This document shows positions 11,158 to 19,933 of a stretch of 37,157 bases of DNA, one piece after another. Origin of the DNA: Streptomyces spiramenti (GTDB taxonomy: Bacteria; Actinomycetota; Actinomycetes; Streptomycetales; Streptomycetaceae); assembly GCF_012034385.1 (NCBI RefSeq), contig NZ_JAAVJB010000028.1:1-37157 (forward strand), given 5' to 3'. The notes beneath the pieces were generated by a model. That model was not told where the DNA came from. It made no database searches and saw only the letters and a list, made by a program, of their open reading frames with translations. How positions within the stretch are numbered: position 1 is the first letter of the stretch; every line of letters starts with the position of its first letter. The position numbers and the translations under genes were made by a program.

Positions 11158-12978
11158 ATGCGATTCGTCGTACGGCCCGACTGCCTGCTGCCCCCCGCAT
11201 GGACCGCGTTGCCCCGGGGTCCCCGGACGATCGACCACCCTTCCGGGCGGCCTTTCGTGTCCGGGACGTGGGAGGACCACGAAGTCGTCTCCGCGACCGC
11301 GCGCGGCGTCCGGATCGTTCTGCTCGGCGTGTTCGACACGGACAGCGACGCACTCGTCGAGCACTGCGTGCGGTTGGACAGCGGCGGCAGTGTCGACGCG
11401 CTGACCTCGTCCGTGGCGGGCGCCTACCACCTGCTGGTCTCCGCCGACGGTTTCGTCCGCGTGCAGGGGACCCTGTCGTCCCGCTGTTCGGTGGTTCACC
11501 GGACCCTCGACCGTGTCACGGTGGCGTCGGACAACCCGGCGGCGCTTGCCACGGGGAACGACCTGTCGCAGGTCTCGCCCGAGAGGCTGGCGCGGCGACT
11601 CGTTGCGCCGCTGCCCCCGTGGCCGTTGGGCCAGGCCCCCGTGTGGGACGGTGTGCACGCCCTGCCTGCGGGACACCACCTGGGATTGGACCGCGCCGGG
11701 CACGCCCGCACCGCGCGGCACTGGACCGCGACGGAAGCCGCTGTCCCCATGAGCGAGGCGGCTCCGGCGGTCGCCGGTGCTCTGCGAGGCGCGGTGCGCG
11801 CCAGGCTGCGCGCCCACCGCACGATCAGCGCCGACCTGTCCGGGGGGCTCGATTCGACGAGCCTGTGCTTCCTGATGGCGGCCGAGGAGCCGGGCTGCCT
11901 CACCACCGAGACAGGGGCTGCCCGACGCATGATGACGTTCCGCTGGGAGGTCGCGGACCCGAACAACGACGACAGGCAGTGGGCGGAGTTCGCCACCACC
12001 CGGCTCCCGGGCGCGTTGCATCACGTGGAGGGCGGCGACGATGCGCCGAGTTGGTTCAGCCGGCTGGCCGAACCGTGCGACGACCTGGAAGCTCCGCATG
12101 CCTGGATCCGGACCCGCGCCCAGGACATGCACAAGACGCGGCTGCTGGCGGAACACGGCGCGACCGCGCACGTGTCGGGTGACGGCGGGGACGAGCTCTT
12201 CCACGCGACCCCGACACATCTGCACGCGCTGATGCGCACGAACCCTCTCGTCGCTCTGTCGCATGCGCGCCGCTACCGCGCGCTCTACCGGTGGGGGCGT
12301 CGGGCGACGGTGACGGGTCTGGTCCGCTCACGCAGTTTCCGCGATGCCCTCCTGTCGACCGCGGACACCCTGCGTGCTCCACTCGGAGTCGCGACCGGCA
12401 GGCCGGACTTCGGGTGGGGCGCCGAGACCCGGATGCCGGGCTGGGCGAGCGACGACGCGGTGTCCGCGGTGCGCGACGCCGTGAGCGACCTGGCCGGGAC
12501 AGCTCCCCTGGCGCGGTCGGCTCCGCAGCACCTCCTGCTGGCCGACGCCCAGACTGCGGGCGAGGTGACACGACAGCGCTCACGGCTGTCGGAGCGGGCG
12601 GGGCTCTCCTTGCACGCGCCTTTCCTCGACGACCACGTCATCGAGGCCGCGCTCGCCGTCCGTCTGGCCGACACGGTCCCGGTCGACCGCTACAAGCCGG
12701 CCCTGACCGAGGCGATGCGGGGCATCGTGCCCGCGCGCGTGCTCCAACGCCGGACCAAGCACGAGTTCAGCGCAGACGCCTACGCCGGCCTGCGCCGCAA
12801 CCGGCCGGCGCTCGTGAGCCTGTGCGAGGACATGCGCTTGGAGAAGCTCGGCCTCGTCGATGCCGCGGCCTTCCGCGCAGCCCTTACCGCCCCTCACCTC
12901 AACGCTTTCAGCATCATCCCGCTGATCCCGACCCTGGCCTGTGAGAACTGGCTTCGGTCCCTGCCCGACGGAGGATAG
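11158..12978 (+). CDS. Lasso macrolactam cyclase (asparagine synthetase-like, C protein)
   Basis: This ATP-dependent enzyme should activate the Asp8 side chain as an acyl-AMP and close the ring with the new amino group of Gly1. It has 606 residues, the usual size. An Asn-synthetase-like N-terminal half precedes the synthetase domain with the PP-loop ATP site SGGLDSTS (from residue 228) and the HVSGDGGDELF motif (GDGGDE from about 341). The N-terminus lacks the catalytic Cys2 of glutaminases, as expected for lasso cyclases. The ATG at 11158 has GAGGAGG 8 nt upstream; an earlier ATG at 11151 is out of frame. It ends 2 nt before B1. Confidence 0.95.
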   Translation: MRFVVRPDCLLPPAWTALPRGPRTIDHPSGRPFVSGTWEDHEVVSATARGVRIVLLGVFDTDSDALVEHCVRLDSGGSVDALTSSVAGAYHLLVSADGFVRVQGTLSSRCSVVHRTLDRVTVASDNPAALATGNDLSQVSPERLARRLVAPLPPWPLGQAPVWDGVHALPAGHHLGLDRAGHARTARHWTATEAAVPMSEAAPAVAGALRGAVRARLRAHRTISADLSGGLDSTSLCFLMAAEEPGCLTTETGAARRMMTFRWEVADPNNDDRQWAEFATTRLPGALHHVEGGDDAPSWFSRLAEPCDDLEAPHAWIRTRAQDMHKTRLLAEHGATAHVSGDGGDELFHATPTHLHALMRTNPLVALSHARRYRALYRWGRRATVTGLVRSRSFRDALLSTADTLRAPLGVATGRPDFGWGAETRMPGWASDDAVSAVRDAVSDLAGTAPLARSAPQHLLLADAQTAGEVTRQRSRLSERAGLSLHAPFLDDHVIEAALAVRLADTVPVDRYKPALTEAMRGIVPARVLQRRTKHEFSADAYAGLRRNRPALVSLCEDMRLEKLGLVDAAAFRAALTAPHLNAFSIIPLIPTLACENWLRSLPDGG

Positions 12979-12980
12979 CG

Positions 12981-13253
12981 ATGGCTTACAGACTCGCCGA
13001 CGGAGTGACCGTGACCGAAACGGACGGGGGCACCGTGATCCTCGACCTCAGGAACGGCGCGTACCGCCTTCTCAACGAGAGCGGTGCCACCGTCCTGCGG
13101 CACCTCACCGAGCACGGAACGGAAGGCGACGCGTCGACCGGTGCGATCGCGGAACTCAGCGCGCGGCACCCGGAGGCCGCCCACGACATACCCGACGACG
13201 TACATCTCGTGGTGCAGGCGCTGTTGGAGGCGAAGGTCGTGGAGCGGTCATGA
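12981..13253 (+). CDS. RiPP recognition element protein (PqqD-like, B1)
   Basis: A 90-residue PqqD-like protein that should bind the precursor leader and deliver it to the B2 protease and the cyclase. The fold is visible as a beta hairpin (GGTVILDLRNGAYRLLNESG), then helices, ending with LVVQALLEAKVVERS. GGAGG lies 6 nt before the ATG, inside the end of the cyclase gene region. Its stop codon overlaps the B2 start (ATGA). The split B1/B2 organisation is normal for actinobacterial lasso clusters. Confidence 0.92.
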   Translation: MAYRLADGVTVTETDGGTVILDLRNGAYRLLNESGATVLRHLTEHGTEGDASTGAIAELSARHPEAAHDIPDDVHLVVQALLEAKVVERS

Positions 13254-13666
13254 GCATTCCGGTGACGTTGGAACCGAGAGCTTCGCGCGACACCGTCCCG
13301 CGGGGCCGCAGGGTCGCCGCTCGCGTCGCGGTCGCGGTCGCCTTCCAGTTGCGTCGCTGCCGGCCGCAGCGTCTGCGCCGGCTCATGGAGCTGGCAGGGC
13401 GGGGAGCACGGCCGGCCACCTCGGCCGAGGCGCTGGATGCACGCGAGGCAGTGGTGGCGGTCAGCGTCCACTGCGCCGGGCAGGGCTGCCTGGAGAGGTC
13501 GATCGCCACGTTTCTCCTGTGCCGACTCTCCGGTCGGGTGCCGGAGTGGCGCACCGGGGTGCGCCTGGAGCCGTTCCGCGCGCACGCCTGGGTGGCGGTC
13601 GGCGGCGTTCCGGTCGGTGAGCACGAGGAAGTCGCCACGTACGCCGTGACGATGGCGGTCCGGTGA
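13250..13666 (+). CDS. Lasso leader peptidase (transglutaminase-like, B2)
   Basis: This cysteine protease of transglutaminase fold should cut the leader after Leu25 and free the amino group of Gly1. It has 138 residues, the usual B2 size. The catalytic Cys is Cys80 (GQGCLERS) and the His is His112 (FRAHAWVAVGGVPVGE); the position where McjB has its Asp, 12 residues after the His, reads Glu124. I am unsure whether another acidic residue completes the triad. It overlaps B1 by ATGA at the start and the exporter by GTGA at the end, so the three are translationally coupled. Confidence 0.9.
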   Translation: MSIPVTLEPRASRDTVPRGRRVAARVAVAVAFQLRRCRPQRLRRLMELAGRGARPATSAEALDAREAVVAVSVHCAGQGCLERSIATFLLCRLSGRVPEWRTGVRLEPFRAHAWVAVGGVPVGEHEEVATYAVTMAVR

Positions 13667-16122
13667 GCGCCTGGTGGTCCGCCGCGGGACAGGCGCTGAT
13701 CGTGGTCGTCTTCGCCATGTCCACGGTGGGCAAGTTCAGGAGCCGGGCACGGTTCCGTTCCTTCGCCACCTCGGTGGAACAGCTGCCTTTCGTGCGGGGT
13801 CCGCGGGTCGCCGCCGCCCTGGCGGTCCTGGTGCTCCCGTGCGAGGTCGCGGTCGTCGCCGCGGTGCTGCATCCGGGGACGACCCGGCTCGGGCTGGCTC
13901 TGGCCGTCGGCCTACTGCTGTTGTTCTGCGCAGTCTCGCTGAGCGTCATGCGTTCGGGACTTCTCGTGGACTGCCGCTGCTTCGGTCAGCGCGCGGTGAT
14001 GGGAGGAGCGACCGTGGTCCGCAACCTCCTCATGGCCGGCATGGCGGTGGTGGGCGCTCTAGGAGCCGAAGGCGTGCTCACAGACGTGGCCGGCTGGGCT
14101 GAGCGCCCCGTGTGGACGGCGACCGCCACTGCCGCGGGGCTCGCGCTGGCGCTGGCGCTCACCCAGCTCTGGGACGTGGTGGTGGGCGGCCACGTGCAGC
14201 GCTCACTGCTGCGCGCGCAACGATCGGAACCGGCTCGGGCCGCACTCGCCTCCGAGGGCGCCCCGGGCGCGACCGCGCCCCCGGGCCAGGCCGGTGGGTC
14301 CGCCACCGGCGGTCGGGCCGGGGAGCTGACGGTCGACCTGGACGACGGGCGTGGCGCGACCGGAGCGCCATCGGGAGCCGGCCAGGTGGGCCTCGGTGCT
14401 CTGCTGCCGTATCTGCGGCCCCACCTGCGGGTGTTCGTCGCAGTCTCGGTGCTCTCGGTGGCGACGGCGACGGGCATGCTCGCCCAGCCGATGCTGATCC
14501 GGTCGGTCCTGGACGGCCTGCACCTCGGTACCCCGGTCGGTGGGCTGCTGCTGACGCTGGTACTCCTGCTGCTGTTCGCCGGAGCTGCGTCCGCGGTCCG
14601 GGACTACCTTCTGCACCGCACGGGGGAAGGTGTGGTGCTCTCCGTACGGCAGCAGCTGGCCGCCAGAATGCTCCGCCTTCCGATGTACGAGTACGACCGC
14701 CGCCGCACCGGAGACCTGTTGGCACGGTTGAGCAGCGACACGACCCTGCTTCGTTCGGTCGTGACCGGCGGCCTCATGGAGCTTCTGAGCGGGGTCGTGG
14801 TGCTGTTCGGCGCCGTCGGCATGATGCTGATGCTGGACCCGCTGCTCTTCGCGGTCACCGTACTGGGCCTCACGGGCGCGGTGGGCGCGGTGGCGGTCGC
14901 CCAGCGAATCCAGGGGGCCTCCACCGCTGCCCAGGAGAAGCTGGGCGAGATGACCTCCGCCACCGAACGGGCGGTCTCCGGCATTCGGACGGTGCGGGCA
15001 GCCAGGGCCGAGGAACGTGAGACGCGGGAGATCAGCCGCAGCGCCACGGGGGCCTACCGCGCGGGCCTGCGTATCGCCCGGCTGCGGGCGTTCGTCGGGC
15101 CGCTCATGACCTCCGCTGTCCAGGTCGCCTCACTCATCGTGCTGGGCGTCGGCGGCAGCCGCGTCGCCGCGGGAGCCATGAGCATCGGTGACCTGGTGGC
15201 GTTCGTGGCGCTGTTGTTCCTCATGATGATGCCGATCCTGCAGGCCGTCGGCGCCTACGCGGATCTGCAGACCGGGCTCGGAGCGCTGCGCCGCATCGAG
15301 GAGGTGCTCTCCCTGAGGGAGGAGACCGCCGACGACCGCCCGACGACTCCGGCACCCGGCGGCACCGTCCGGCACCCGGCGGCCGGGCCACCGGCCGCGG
15401 TCGAGTTCGACGGGGTGACCTTCGGCTACTCTGCGGCGGACCCGGTGCTGCGCGAGGTGAGCTTCCGCGTGCCGCACGGATCACGCTGCGCCCTGGTGGG
15501 ACCGTCGGGCGGCGGCAAATCCACGACGCTCGCGCTGATGGAACGGTTCTACGACGTCGACCGCGGCGCCGTGCGGGTGGACGGGGTGGATGTGCGCGAC
15601 CTGCCCCGTGCGGAGTTGCGCGGCCGGATCGGCTACGTCGAGCAGGACGCTCCGGTGCTGGCGGGGAGCGTCCGGGAGAACCTGCTGATCGCCACTCCGG
15701 AGGCTGACGACGAGGCACTTATGGCAGCACTGCGCGCCGCGCATCTGACCGAGCTGGTCGAACGCTCGCCCGCCGGTCTGGACGCTCCGGTAGGTGAGTC
15801 CGGGGTGCTCCTCTCCGGGGGGCAGCGTCAGCGCCTCGCACTCGCCCGCACCCTGCTGACCGGCGCACCGATCCTGTTGCTGGACGAGCCCACCAGCAAC
15901 CTGGACGCCCGCAGCGAGCACGCGCTGCGTCTGGCGATCGACGCCGTCGCCGAGCAACGCACCCTGCTGGTCGTGGCACACCGGTTGGCGACCGTCGTCG
16001 ACGCCGACCAGATCGTGGTGTTCGACGAGGGGAGGGTGGTGGCGGCGGGCGGGCACGACGAGCTGACTCGCGACAGTCCGCTCTACCACGAGCTGGCCGC
16101 GCATCAGTTGCTCGTCCGGTAG
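13663..16122 (+). CDS. MauE-like domain fused to a lasso ABC exporter (D protein)
   Basis: An 819-residue fusion. Residues 1 to about 165 are a four-helix MauE/DoxX-type membrane domain with Cys104-x-Cys106-Phe-Gly (DCRCFGQ), which reads like the redox motif of MauE, a protein needed for disulfide formation in methylamine dehydrogenase. A Gly/Ala-rich linker (about 190-245) leads to a six-helix exporter domain (about 246-530) and an ATPase with Walker A GPSGGGKST (613-621), signature LLSGGQRQRLALAR and Walker B ILLLDEPTSNLD. The GTG start overlaps the B2 stop. Export and possibly immunity follow from the family. The added domain suggests the disulfide between the tail cysteines is formed at the exporter; no separate DsbA-like gene is present. 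Confidence 0.9.
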   Translation: MSAWWSAAGQALIVVVFAMSTVGKFRSRARFRSFATSVEQLPFVRGPRVAAALAVLVLPCEVAVVAAVLHPGTTRLGLALAVGLLLLFCAVSLSVMRSGLLVDCRCFGQRAVMGGATVVRNLLMAGMAVVGALGAEGVLTDVAGWAERPVWTATATAAGLALALALTQLWDVVVGGHVQRSLLRAQRSEPARAALASEGAPGATAPPGQAGGSATGGRAGELTVDLDDGRGATGAPSGAGQVGLGALLPYLRPHLRVFVAVSVLSVATATGMLAQPMLIRSVLDGLHLGTPVGGLLLTLVLLLLFAGAASAVRDYLLHRTGEGVVLSVRQQLAARMLRLPMYEYDRRRTGDLLARLSSDTTLLRSVVTGGLMELLSGVVVLFGAVGMMLMLDPLLFAVTVLGLTGAVGAVAVAQRIQGASTAAQEKLGEMTSATERAVSGIRTVRAARAEERETREISRSATGAYRAGLRIARLRAFVGPLMTSAVQVASLIVLGVGGSRVAAGAMSIGDLVAFVALLFLMMMPILQAVGAYADLQTGLGALRRIEEVLSLREETADDRPTTPAPGGTVRHPAAGPPAAVEFDGVTFGYSAADPVLREVSFRVPHGSRCALVGPSGGGKSTTLALMERFYDVDRGAVRVDGVDVRDLPRAELRGRIGYVEQDAPVLAGSVRENLLIATPEADDEALMAALRAAHLTELVERSPAGLDAPVGESGVLLSGGQRQRLALARTLLTGAPILLLDEPTSNLDARSEHALRLAIDAVAEQRTLLVVAHRLATVVDADQIVVFDEGRVVAAGGHDELTRDSPLYHELAAHQLLVR

Positions 16123-16217
16123 GACGCTCGCGTCCCACCGTGAGGCGCCCGCTCCTCCGGGTCGGGACGAGCGGCCCTTCTGAGCGGCCCGGTCGAAGGC
16201 GACCGACAACGCCGCCC

Positions 16218-16598
16218 TCAGCCGTCCGTCAGTGCGGAGCGGACCAGCGCGAGGAGCTGTTCGTCGGTGAGGCCGAGCTCCCGGCCGTCCTCCACCAGGA
16301 CCCGGAGGTCGGCCGCCAGGCGGGCGCGTGCCTCGGGCTGGACGCCGGTGACCACCGCCCCCCGGCCGCGTCGCAGCTCGATCAGCCCCTCGTCACGCAG
16401 CTGCTGGTAGCCGCGGAGGACGGTGTGCACGTTGACCCCCAGGGACGCCGCCAGCTCCTTGGCGGAGGGCAACCGCTCTCCCGCACCGGCGCGTCCCTCG
16501 GAAATGGCACCGCGGACCGAGGCTGCGATCTGGTCGCCGAGCGCGACCGGGGAGGCCGTGTCGAGTCGGAACAGCACGTTGTGATCACTCGTCCTCAT
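16218..16598 (-). CDS. GntR-family regulator, YtrA subfamily
   Basis: A 126-residue repressor-like protein. The N-terminal winged helix (PVALGDQIAASVRGAISEGR, GERLPSAKELAASLGVNVHTV, then QQLRDEGLIELRRGRGAVV) is followed by only a short C-terminal helical tail, which defines the YtrA type. YtrA regulators usually control the adjacent membrane or transport genes and themselves. The ATG at 16598 lies inside the 3' end of the upstream membrane-protein gene (14-bp overlap), so they form one operon. It converges on the lasso exporter gene. Confidence 0.9.
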   Translation of the reverse strand: MRTSDHNVLFRLDTASPVALGDQIAASVRGAISEGRAGAGERLPSAKELAASLGVNVHTVLRGYQQLRDEGLIELRRGRGAVVTGVQPEARARLAADLRVLVEDGRELGLTDEQLLALVRSALTDG

Positions 16599-17574
16599 CG
16601 CGCCGGCGTCCCGCCAGCGCGTTCAGTGTTTCGGCGGCCTGCCGGGCATCCCCGACCACCACGACGAACTCCCGCCCGGAACGCAGGCGTACACAGAGTG
16701 CCTCACCGGAGCGCATCACCACACCGGTGGCACCCGACCGCACCCGGTACCCCCAACCGCCGAACTCCCGGAAGGCGTTGACGTCCCGCACGCCGGCCGA
16801 CGCCACCTCGTCCAGGTCGATGGTCTTCGCCGGTGCGGCCAACCCCGACGGCGCCACCCGGAGACCGCGCCGGTCGACCGTCACCGTGACCCGCGCGAGG
16901 GCGGCCACCGGCACTGCCGAGAGGAGCGAGAGAACCGCCGCCATCCACAGGCCGAGCAGTGCGCACACCAGGGAGGACAGCAGCACGAGCACGGCAGTGA
17001 CGACCATGACGCGCGAACCGACACGACGGGACCACACCAGCACCTCGCCCTTGGCCAGGGGCACGGCCGCCGCTGCGGCAGTGGCAGGACCGGCAGTGGC
17101 CGGCACACCGGCCTCGGGCACGGCGCCCACGATCCACCACGAGAGCGTCCCCGCGACACCGGCCGTGGCCACTGCCGTGAACAGGTCGGTCAGCGCGAGC
17201 CGGGCGTCCGCGGCCCGGGCCAGGTCGAGATTGGCCGCGGTGGCGGAGGTCAGCACGGCACCCAGCAGGCCGGCGGTGGCGGCGCCGCCCGCGACCAGCA
17301 ACCGGGCCGCGGGTTCCACCACCCTCGGGACGCCGACCATCGCCGCGAACATCCCGCCCATGCCGACCAGCAGCGGTACGGCGGTCCAGAGCAGGGCGGC
17401 GCGCCCCGCGAAGCCGTCCGCCTCCCCCGAGCTGCCGAAGTGGGAGGCCATCGGATCGGGCAGCCGGTCCCACCAGATCACCAGCGTCCCCGCCACCACG
17501 GCCAGCGCGACCACGTAGGCGGTCGCCACCACCAGTACCGCGCGCATCTTCCACTGCCGCTGGACTCCCCGCAT
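16585..17574 (-). CDS. DUF1648-type integral membrane protein
   Basis: A 329-residue membrane protein. The N-terminal part (VALAVVAGTLVIWWDRLPDPMASHFGSSGEADGF) matches the DUF1648 pattern, in which P-x-H-F-G follows the first helix. About six membrane segments are visible, and a soluble C-terminal domain after about residue 225 has the look of a PH-like fold (VTVDRRGLRVAPSG). Such proteins often pair with YtrA-type GntR regulators in Streptomyces. Function is unknown; I infer a membrane-stress or export-related role only from the pairing. Confidence 0.8.
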   Translation of the reverse strand: MRGVQRQWKMRAVLVVATAYVVALAVVAGTLVIWWDRLPDPMASHFGSSGEADGFAGRAALLWTAVPLLVGMGGMFAAMVGVPRVVEPAARLLVAGGAATAGLLGAVLTSATAANLDLARAADARLALTDLFTAVATAGVAGTLSWWIVGAVPEAGVPATAGPATAAAAAVPLAKGEVLVWSRRVGSRVMVVTAVLVLLSSLVCALLGLWMAAVLSLLSAVPVAALARVTVTVDRRGLRVAPSGLAAPAKTIDLDEVASAGVRDVNAFREFGGWGYRVRSGATGVVMRSGEALCVRLRSGREFVVVVGDARQAAETLNALAGRRRDEDE

Positions 17575-17735
17575 CGAACCCCCTCCGCGGCCACTGCTTC
17601 AAGTGGCACCACCAGTTACTCGCGAGAGCTCATTATTCGCATGCAACTAGAACAATGCAATCCCCAAGGACGCCCCAGTGACGGAGGTCACGACACGCGG
17701 CACCGTGAGCCAAACGGCCCACCCTGCGCGAGTGA

Positions 17736-17751
17736 ATCTCATATCTGAGAT
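17736..17751. promoter_or_regulatory. Palindrome at the start of the XRE/MurA-like gene
   Basis: ATCTCA-TATC-TGAGAT, six-base arms around a 4-base centre, ends 12 bp before the chosen start codon of the XRE/MurA-like gene. It is a good candidate for autoregulation by that protein's own helix-turn-helix. The rest of 17575-17735 shows no clear promoter. Confidence 0.5.
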
Positions 17752-17763
17752 ATGGTCGTCGAC

Positions 17764-19293
17764 ATGAGCGACGACTACCTCTCCCGCATCGGCAAGCTCA
17801 TCCGCGACGCCCGGCAGCACCGGGGCTGGACACAGCTGCAGCTGGCGGAAGCGCTGAACACCAGTCAGAGCGCTGTCAACCGCATCGAACGCGGTAACCA
17901 GAACATCAGCCTTGAGATGATCGCCCGAATCGGTGAAGCCCTCGACTCCGAGATCGTGTCCCTCGGCTACTCGGGCCCGATGCACCTCCGCGTGGTCGGC
18001 GGACGCCGGCTCAGTGGCTCCATCGACGTCAAGCCCTCCAAGAACGCCTGCGTCGCGCTGCTCTGCGCCTCACTGCTGAACTCCGGCCGGACCGTGCTGC
18101 GCCGAGTGGCGCGCATCGAAGAGGTGTTCCGGCTGCTGGAGGTCCTCAGCTCCATCGGCGTCCGGGTGCGTTGGATCAACGACGGCGACGACCTGGAGAT
18201 CGTGCCGCCGGCCGAACTCGCCCTGGACGACATCGACGCCGACGCCGCGCGCCGCACCCGCTCGATCATCATGTTCCTCGGCCCGCTGCTGCACCGCGTC
18301 GACCAGTTCAAGCTGCCCTACGCGGGCGGCTGCGACCTCGGCACCCGCACGGTCGAGCCGCACATGACCGCGCTGCGCCGCTTCGGGCTGGAGATCGCCG
18401 CCACCGACGGCACCTACCACGCACAGGTCGACCGCTCCGTCACCCCCGAGCGCCCGATCGTGCTGACCGAGCGCGGGGACACCGTCACCGAGAACGCGCT
18501 GCTGGCCGCCGCGCGGCACCCGGGCGTCACGGTCATCCGCAACGCCTCGTCCAACTACATGGTCCAGGACCTCTGCTTCTTCCTGGAGCAGCTGGGCGTA
18601 CGGGTGGAGGGTGTCGGCACCACCACGCTCACCGTCCACGGCCTCGCCGAGATCGACCGCGACGTCGACTACTCCCCCTCCGAGGACCCGGTCGAGGCGA
18701 TGAGCCTCATCGCCGCGGCCGTCGTCACCTCCTCGGCACTGACGATCCGCCGGGCGCCGGTGGAGTTCCTGGAGGTCGAGCTCGCGGTGCTGGAGGGCAT
18801 GGGGCTCGACTACGACCTCACCCCCGAGTACGCCGCCGACAACGGCCGCACCCGGCTCGCGGACGTCACCGTCCGGCCCTCCAAGCTGGAGGCGCCGATC
18901 GACAAGATCCACCCGATGCCGTTCCCCGGCCTCAACATCGACAACGTGCCGTTCTTCGCGGCCATCGCCGCCTCGGCGCACGGTCAGACCCTCATCCACG
19001 ACTGGGTCTACGACAACCGCGCCATCTACCTGACCGACCTCAACCGGATCGGCGGCCGTCTCCAGCTGCTGGACCCCCACCGCGTCCTGGTCGAGGGCCC
19101 CACCCGCTGGCGCGCCGCCGAGATGATGTGCCCGCCCGCGCTGCGGCCGGCCGTCGTCATCCTGCTGGCGATGATGGCCGCCGAGGGCACCTCGGTGCTA
19201 CGCAACGTCTACGTCATCAACCGCGGCTACCAGGACCTCGCCGAGCGCCTCAACTCGGTGGGCGCCCAGATCGAGATCTTCCGCGACATCTGA
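17764..19293 (+). CDS. murA2: XRE helix-turn-helix fused to a MurA-like enolpyruvyl transferase
   Basis: A 509-residue fusion. Residues 1-65 are a Cro/C1-type helix-turn-helix (RIGKLIRDARQHRGWTQLQL then NTSQSAVNRIERGNQNISLE). From about 70 on is an EPSP/MurA fold, which adds enolpyruvate to UDP-GlcNAc. The KN pair (SKNA), the PEP-reactive Cys with its +5 Arg (GGCDLGTR) and the RGY motif are kept. Two other regions differ: FPTD of E. coli MurA (Asp305) reads FPGLNID, and the DLR motif (Asp369) reads ALR. It closely resembles a Streptomyces MurA2-type protein (SCO5998). I chose ATG 17764 because the family starts near it; ATG 17752 is possible and neither has a clear ribosome-binding site. It may be an enzyme, a UDP-GlcNAc-sensing regulator, or both. 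Confidence 0.88.
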   Translation: MSDDYLSRIGKLIRDARQHRGWTQLQLAEALNTSQSAVNRIERGNQNISLEMIARIGEALDSEIVSLGYSGPMHLRVVGGRRLSGSIDVKPSKNACVALLCASLLNSGRTVLRRVARIEEVFRLLEVLSSIGVRVRWINDGDDLEIVPPAELALDDIDADAARRTRSIIMFLGPLLHRVDQFKLPYAGGCDLGTRTVEPHMTALRRFGLEIAATDGTYHAQVDRSVTPERPIVLTERGDTVTENALLAAARHPGVTVIRNASSNYMVQDLCFFLEQLGVRVEGVGTTTLTVHGLAEIDRDVDYSPSEDPVEAMSLIAAAVVTSSALTIRRAPVEFLEVELAVLEGMGLDYDLTPEYAADNGRTRLADVTVRPSKLEAPIDKIHPMPFPGLNIDNVPFFAAIAASAHGQTLIHDWVYDNRAIYLTDLNRIGGRLQLLDPHRVLVEGPTRWRAAEMMCPPALRPAVVILLAMMAAEGTSVLRNVYVINRGYQDLAERLNSVGAQIEIFRDI

Positions 19294-19300
19294 CCGGCGG

Positions 19301-19335
19301 GGTGTCGTGCCCCTGAGCGCCAGGGGCACAACACC
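19301..19335 (+). terminator. Terminator after the XRE/MurA-like gene
   Basis: GTGCCCCTG/CAGGGGCAC arms (19307-19315 and 19321-19329) with a 5-base loop, extended by GGTGT/ACACC across one mismatch. It begins 7 nt after the stop codon. Confidence 0.8.
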
Positions 19336-19933
19336 GGCGCCATCTCGACCGCCTGCGGACACACCAGCTCAGGCGCCTCGCCGTTCCGTCCGCGACACCT
19401 CGTACGACGCCTGCGCAGCCTGACCGTGAACGGACCAGGATCCGCCACGGGTGCCCGGGGGCTCGACGGCACACGAAGGGTCGGCACCGCAGCCCGCTGC
19501 CGGCCGTGCCCCTTTCCTTGTCGGCCGGGCCGCAGGGCACGCGGGCTGCCACACGATGCGATACAGGCGGTCGGCCCCGGCGCCCTGCCTTCGACGCAGT
19601 CCGGGCTCCGGGAGACACGGGATGCCGGTGATCTGCAGAACCTCCGGCTGCCCCGGGGGCCGAGTGACCGTCACCTTCCAGACCGCCGACTGAGGAGACG
19701 GCCCCTTGGGGGCGCCCGCCGCCCCGGTCCGGTGGTCGAAAATGTGGCGACAGTGTGGTCGGACCGTGGAAAGCTCCTCGCACGAAGCACCGCGACGGGC
19801 TGCTCGTGTCCTCGTCTCTACCCTCTTCGGCCGGTCTGCTCCGATCCTCACGAAACAGAGCCCTTCCTGTTGAGGGCAACAGGAGCGCCGCGCACGTGCC
19901 TCCTTCGCCGCACGCATACCCAGGAGTCACCGG
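19336..19933. other. Intergenic region, possibly with a minus-strand gene remnant
   Basis: About 600 bp without a well-supported gene. One minus-strand frame between about 19690 and 19533 has high third-position GC and natural composition (VTVTRPPGQPEVLQITG, later DRLYRIVWQPA), but it has no convincing start codon or ribosome-binding site and runs into low-quality sequence on both sides. It may be the remnant of a small gene. Confidence 0.35.
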
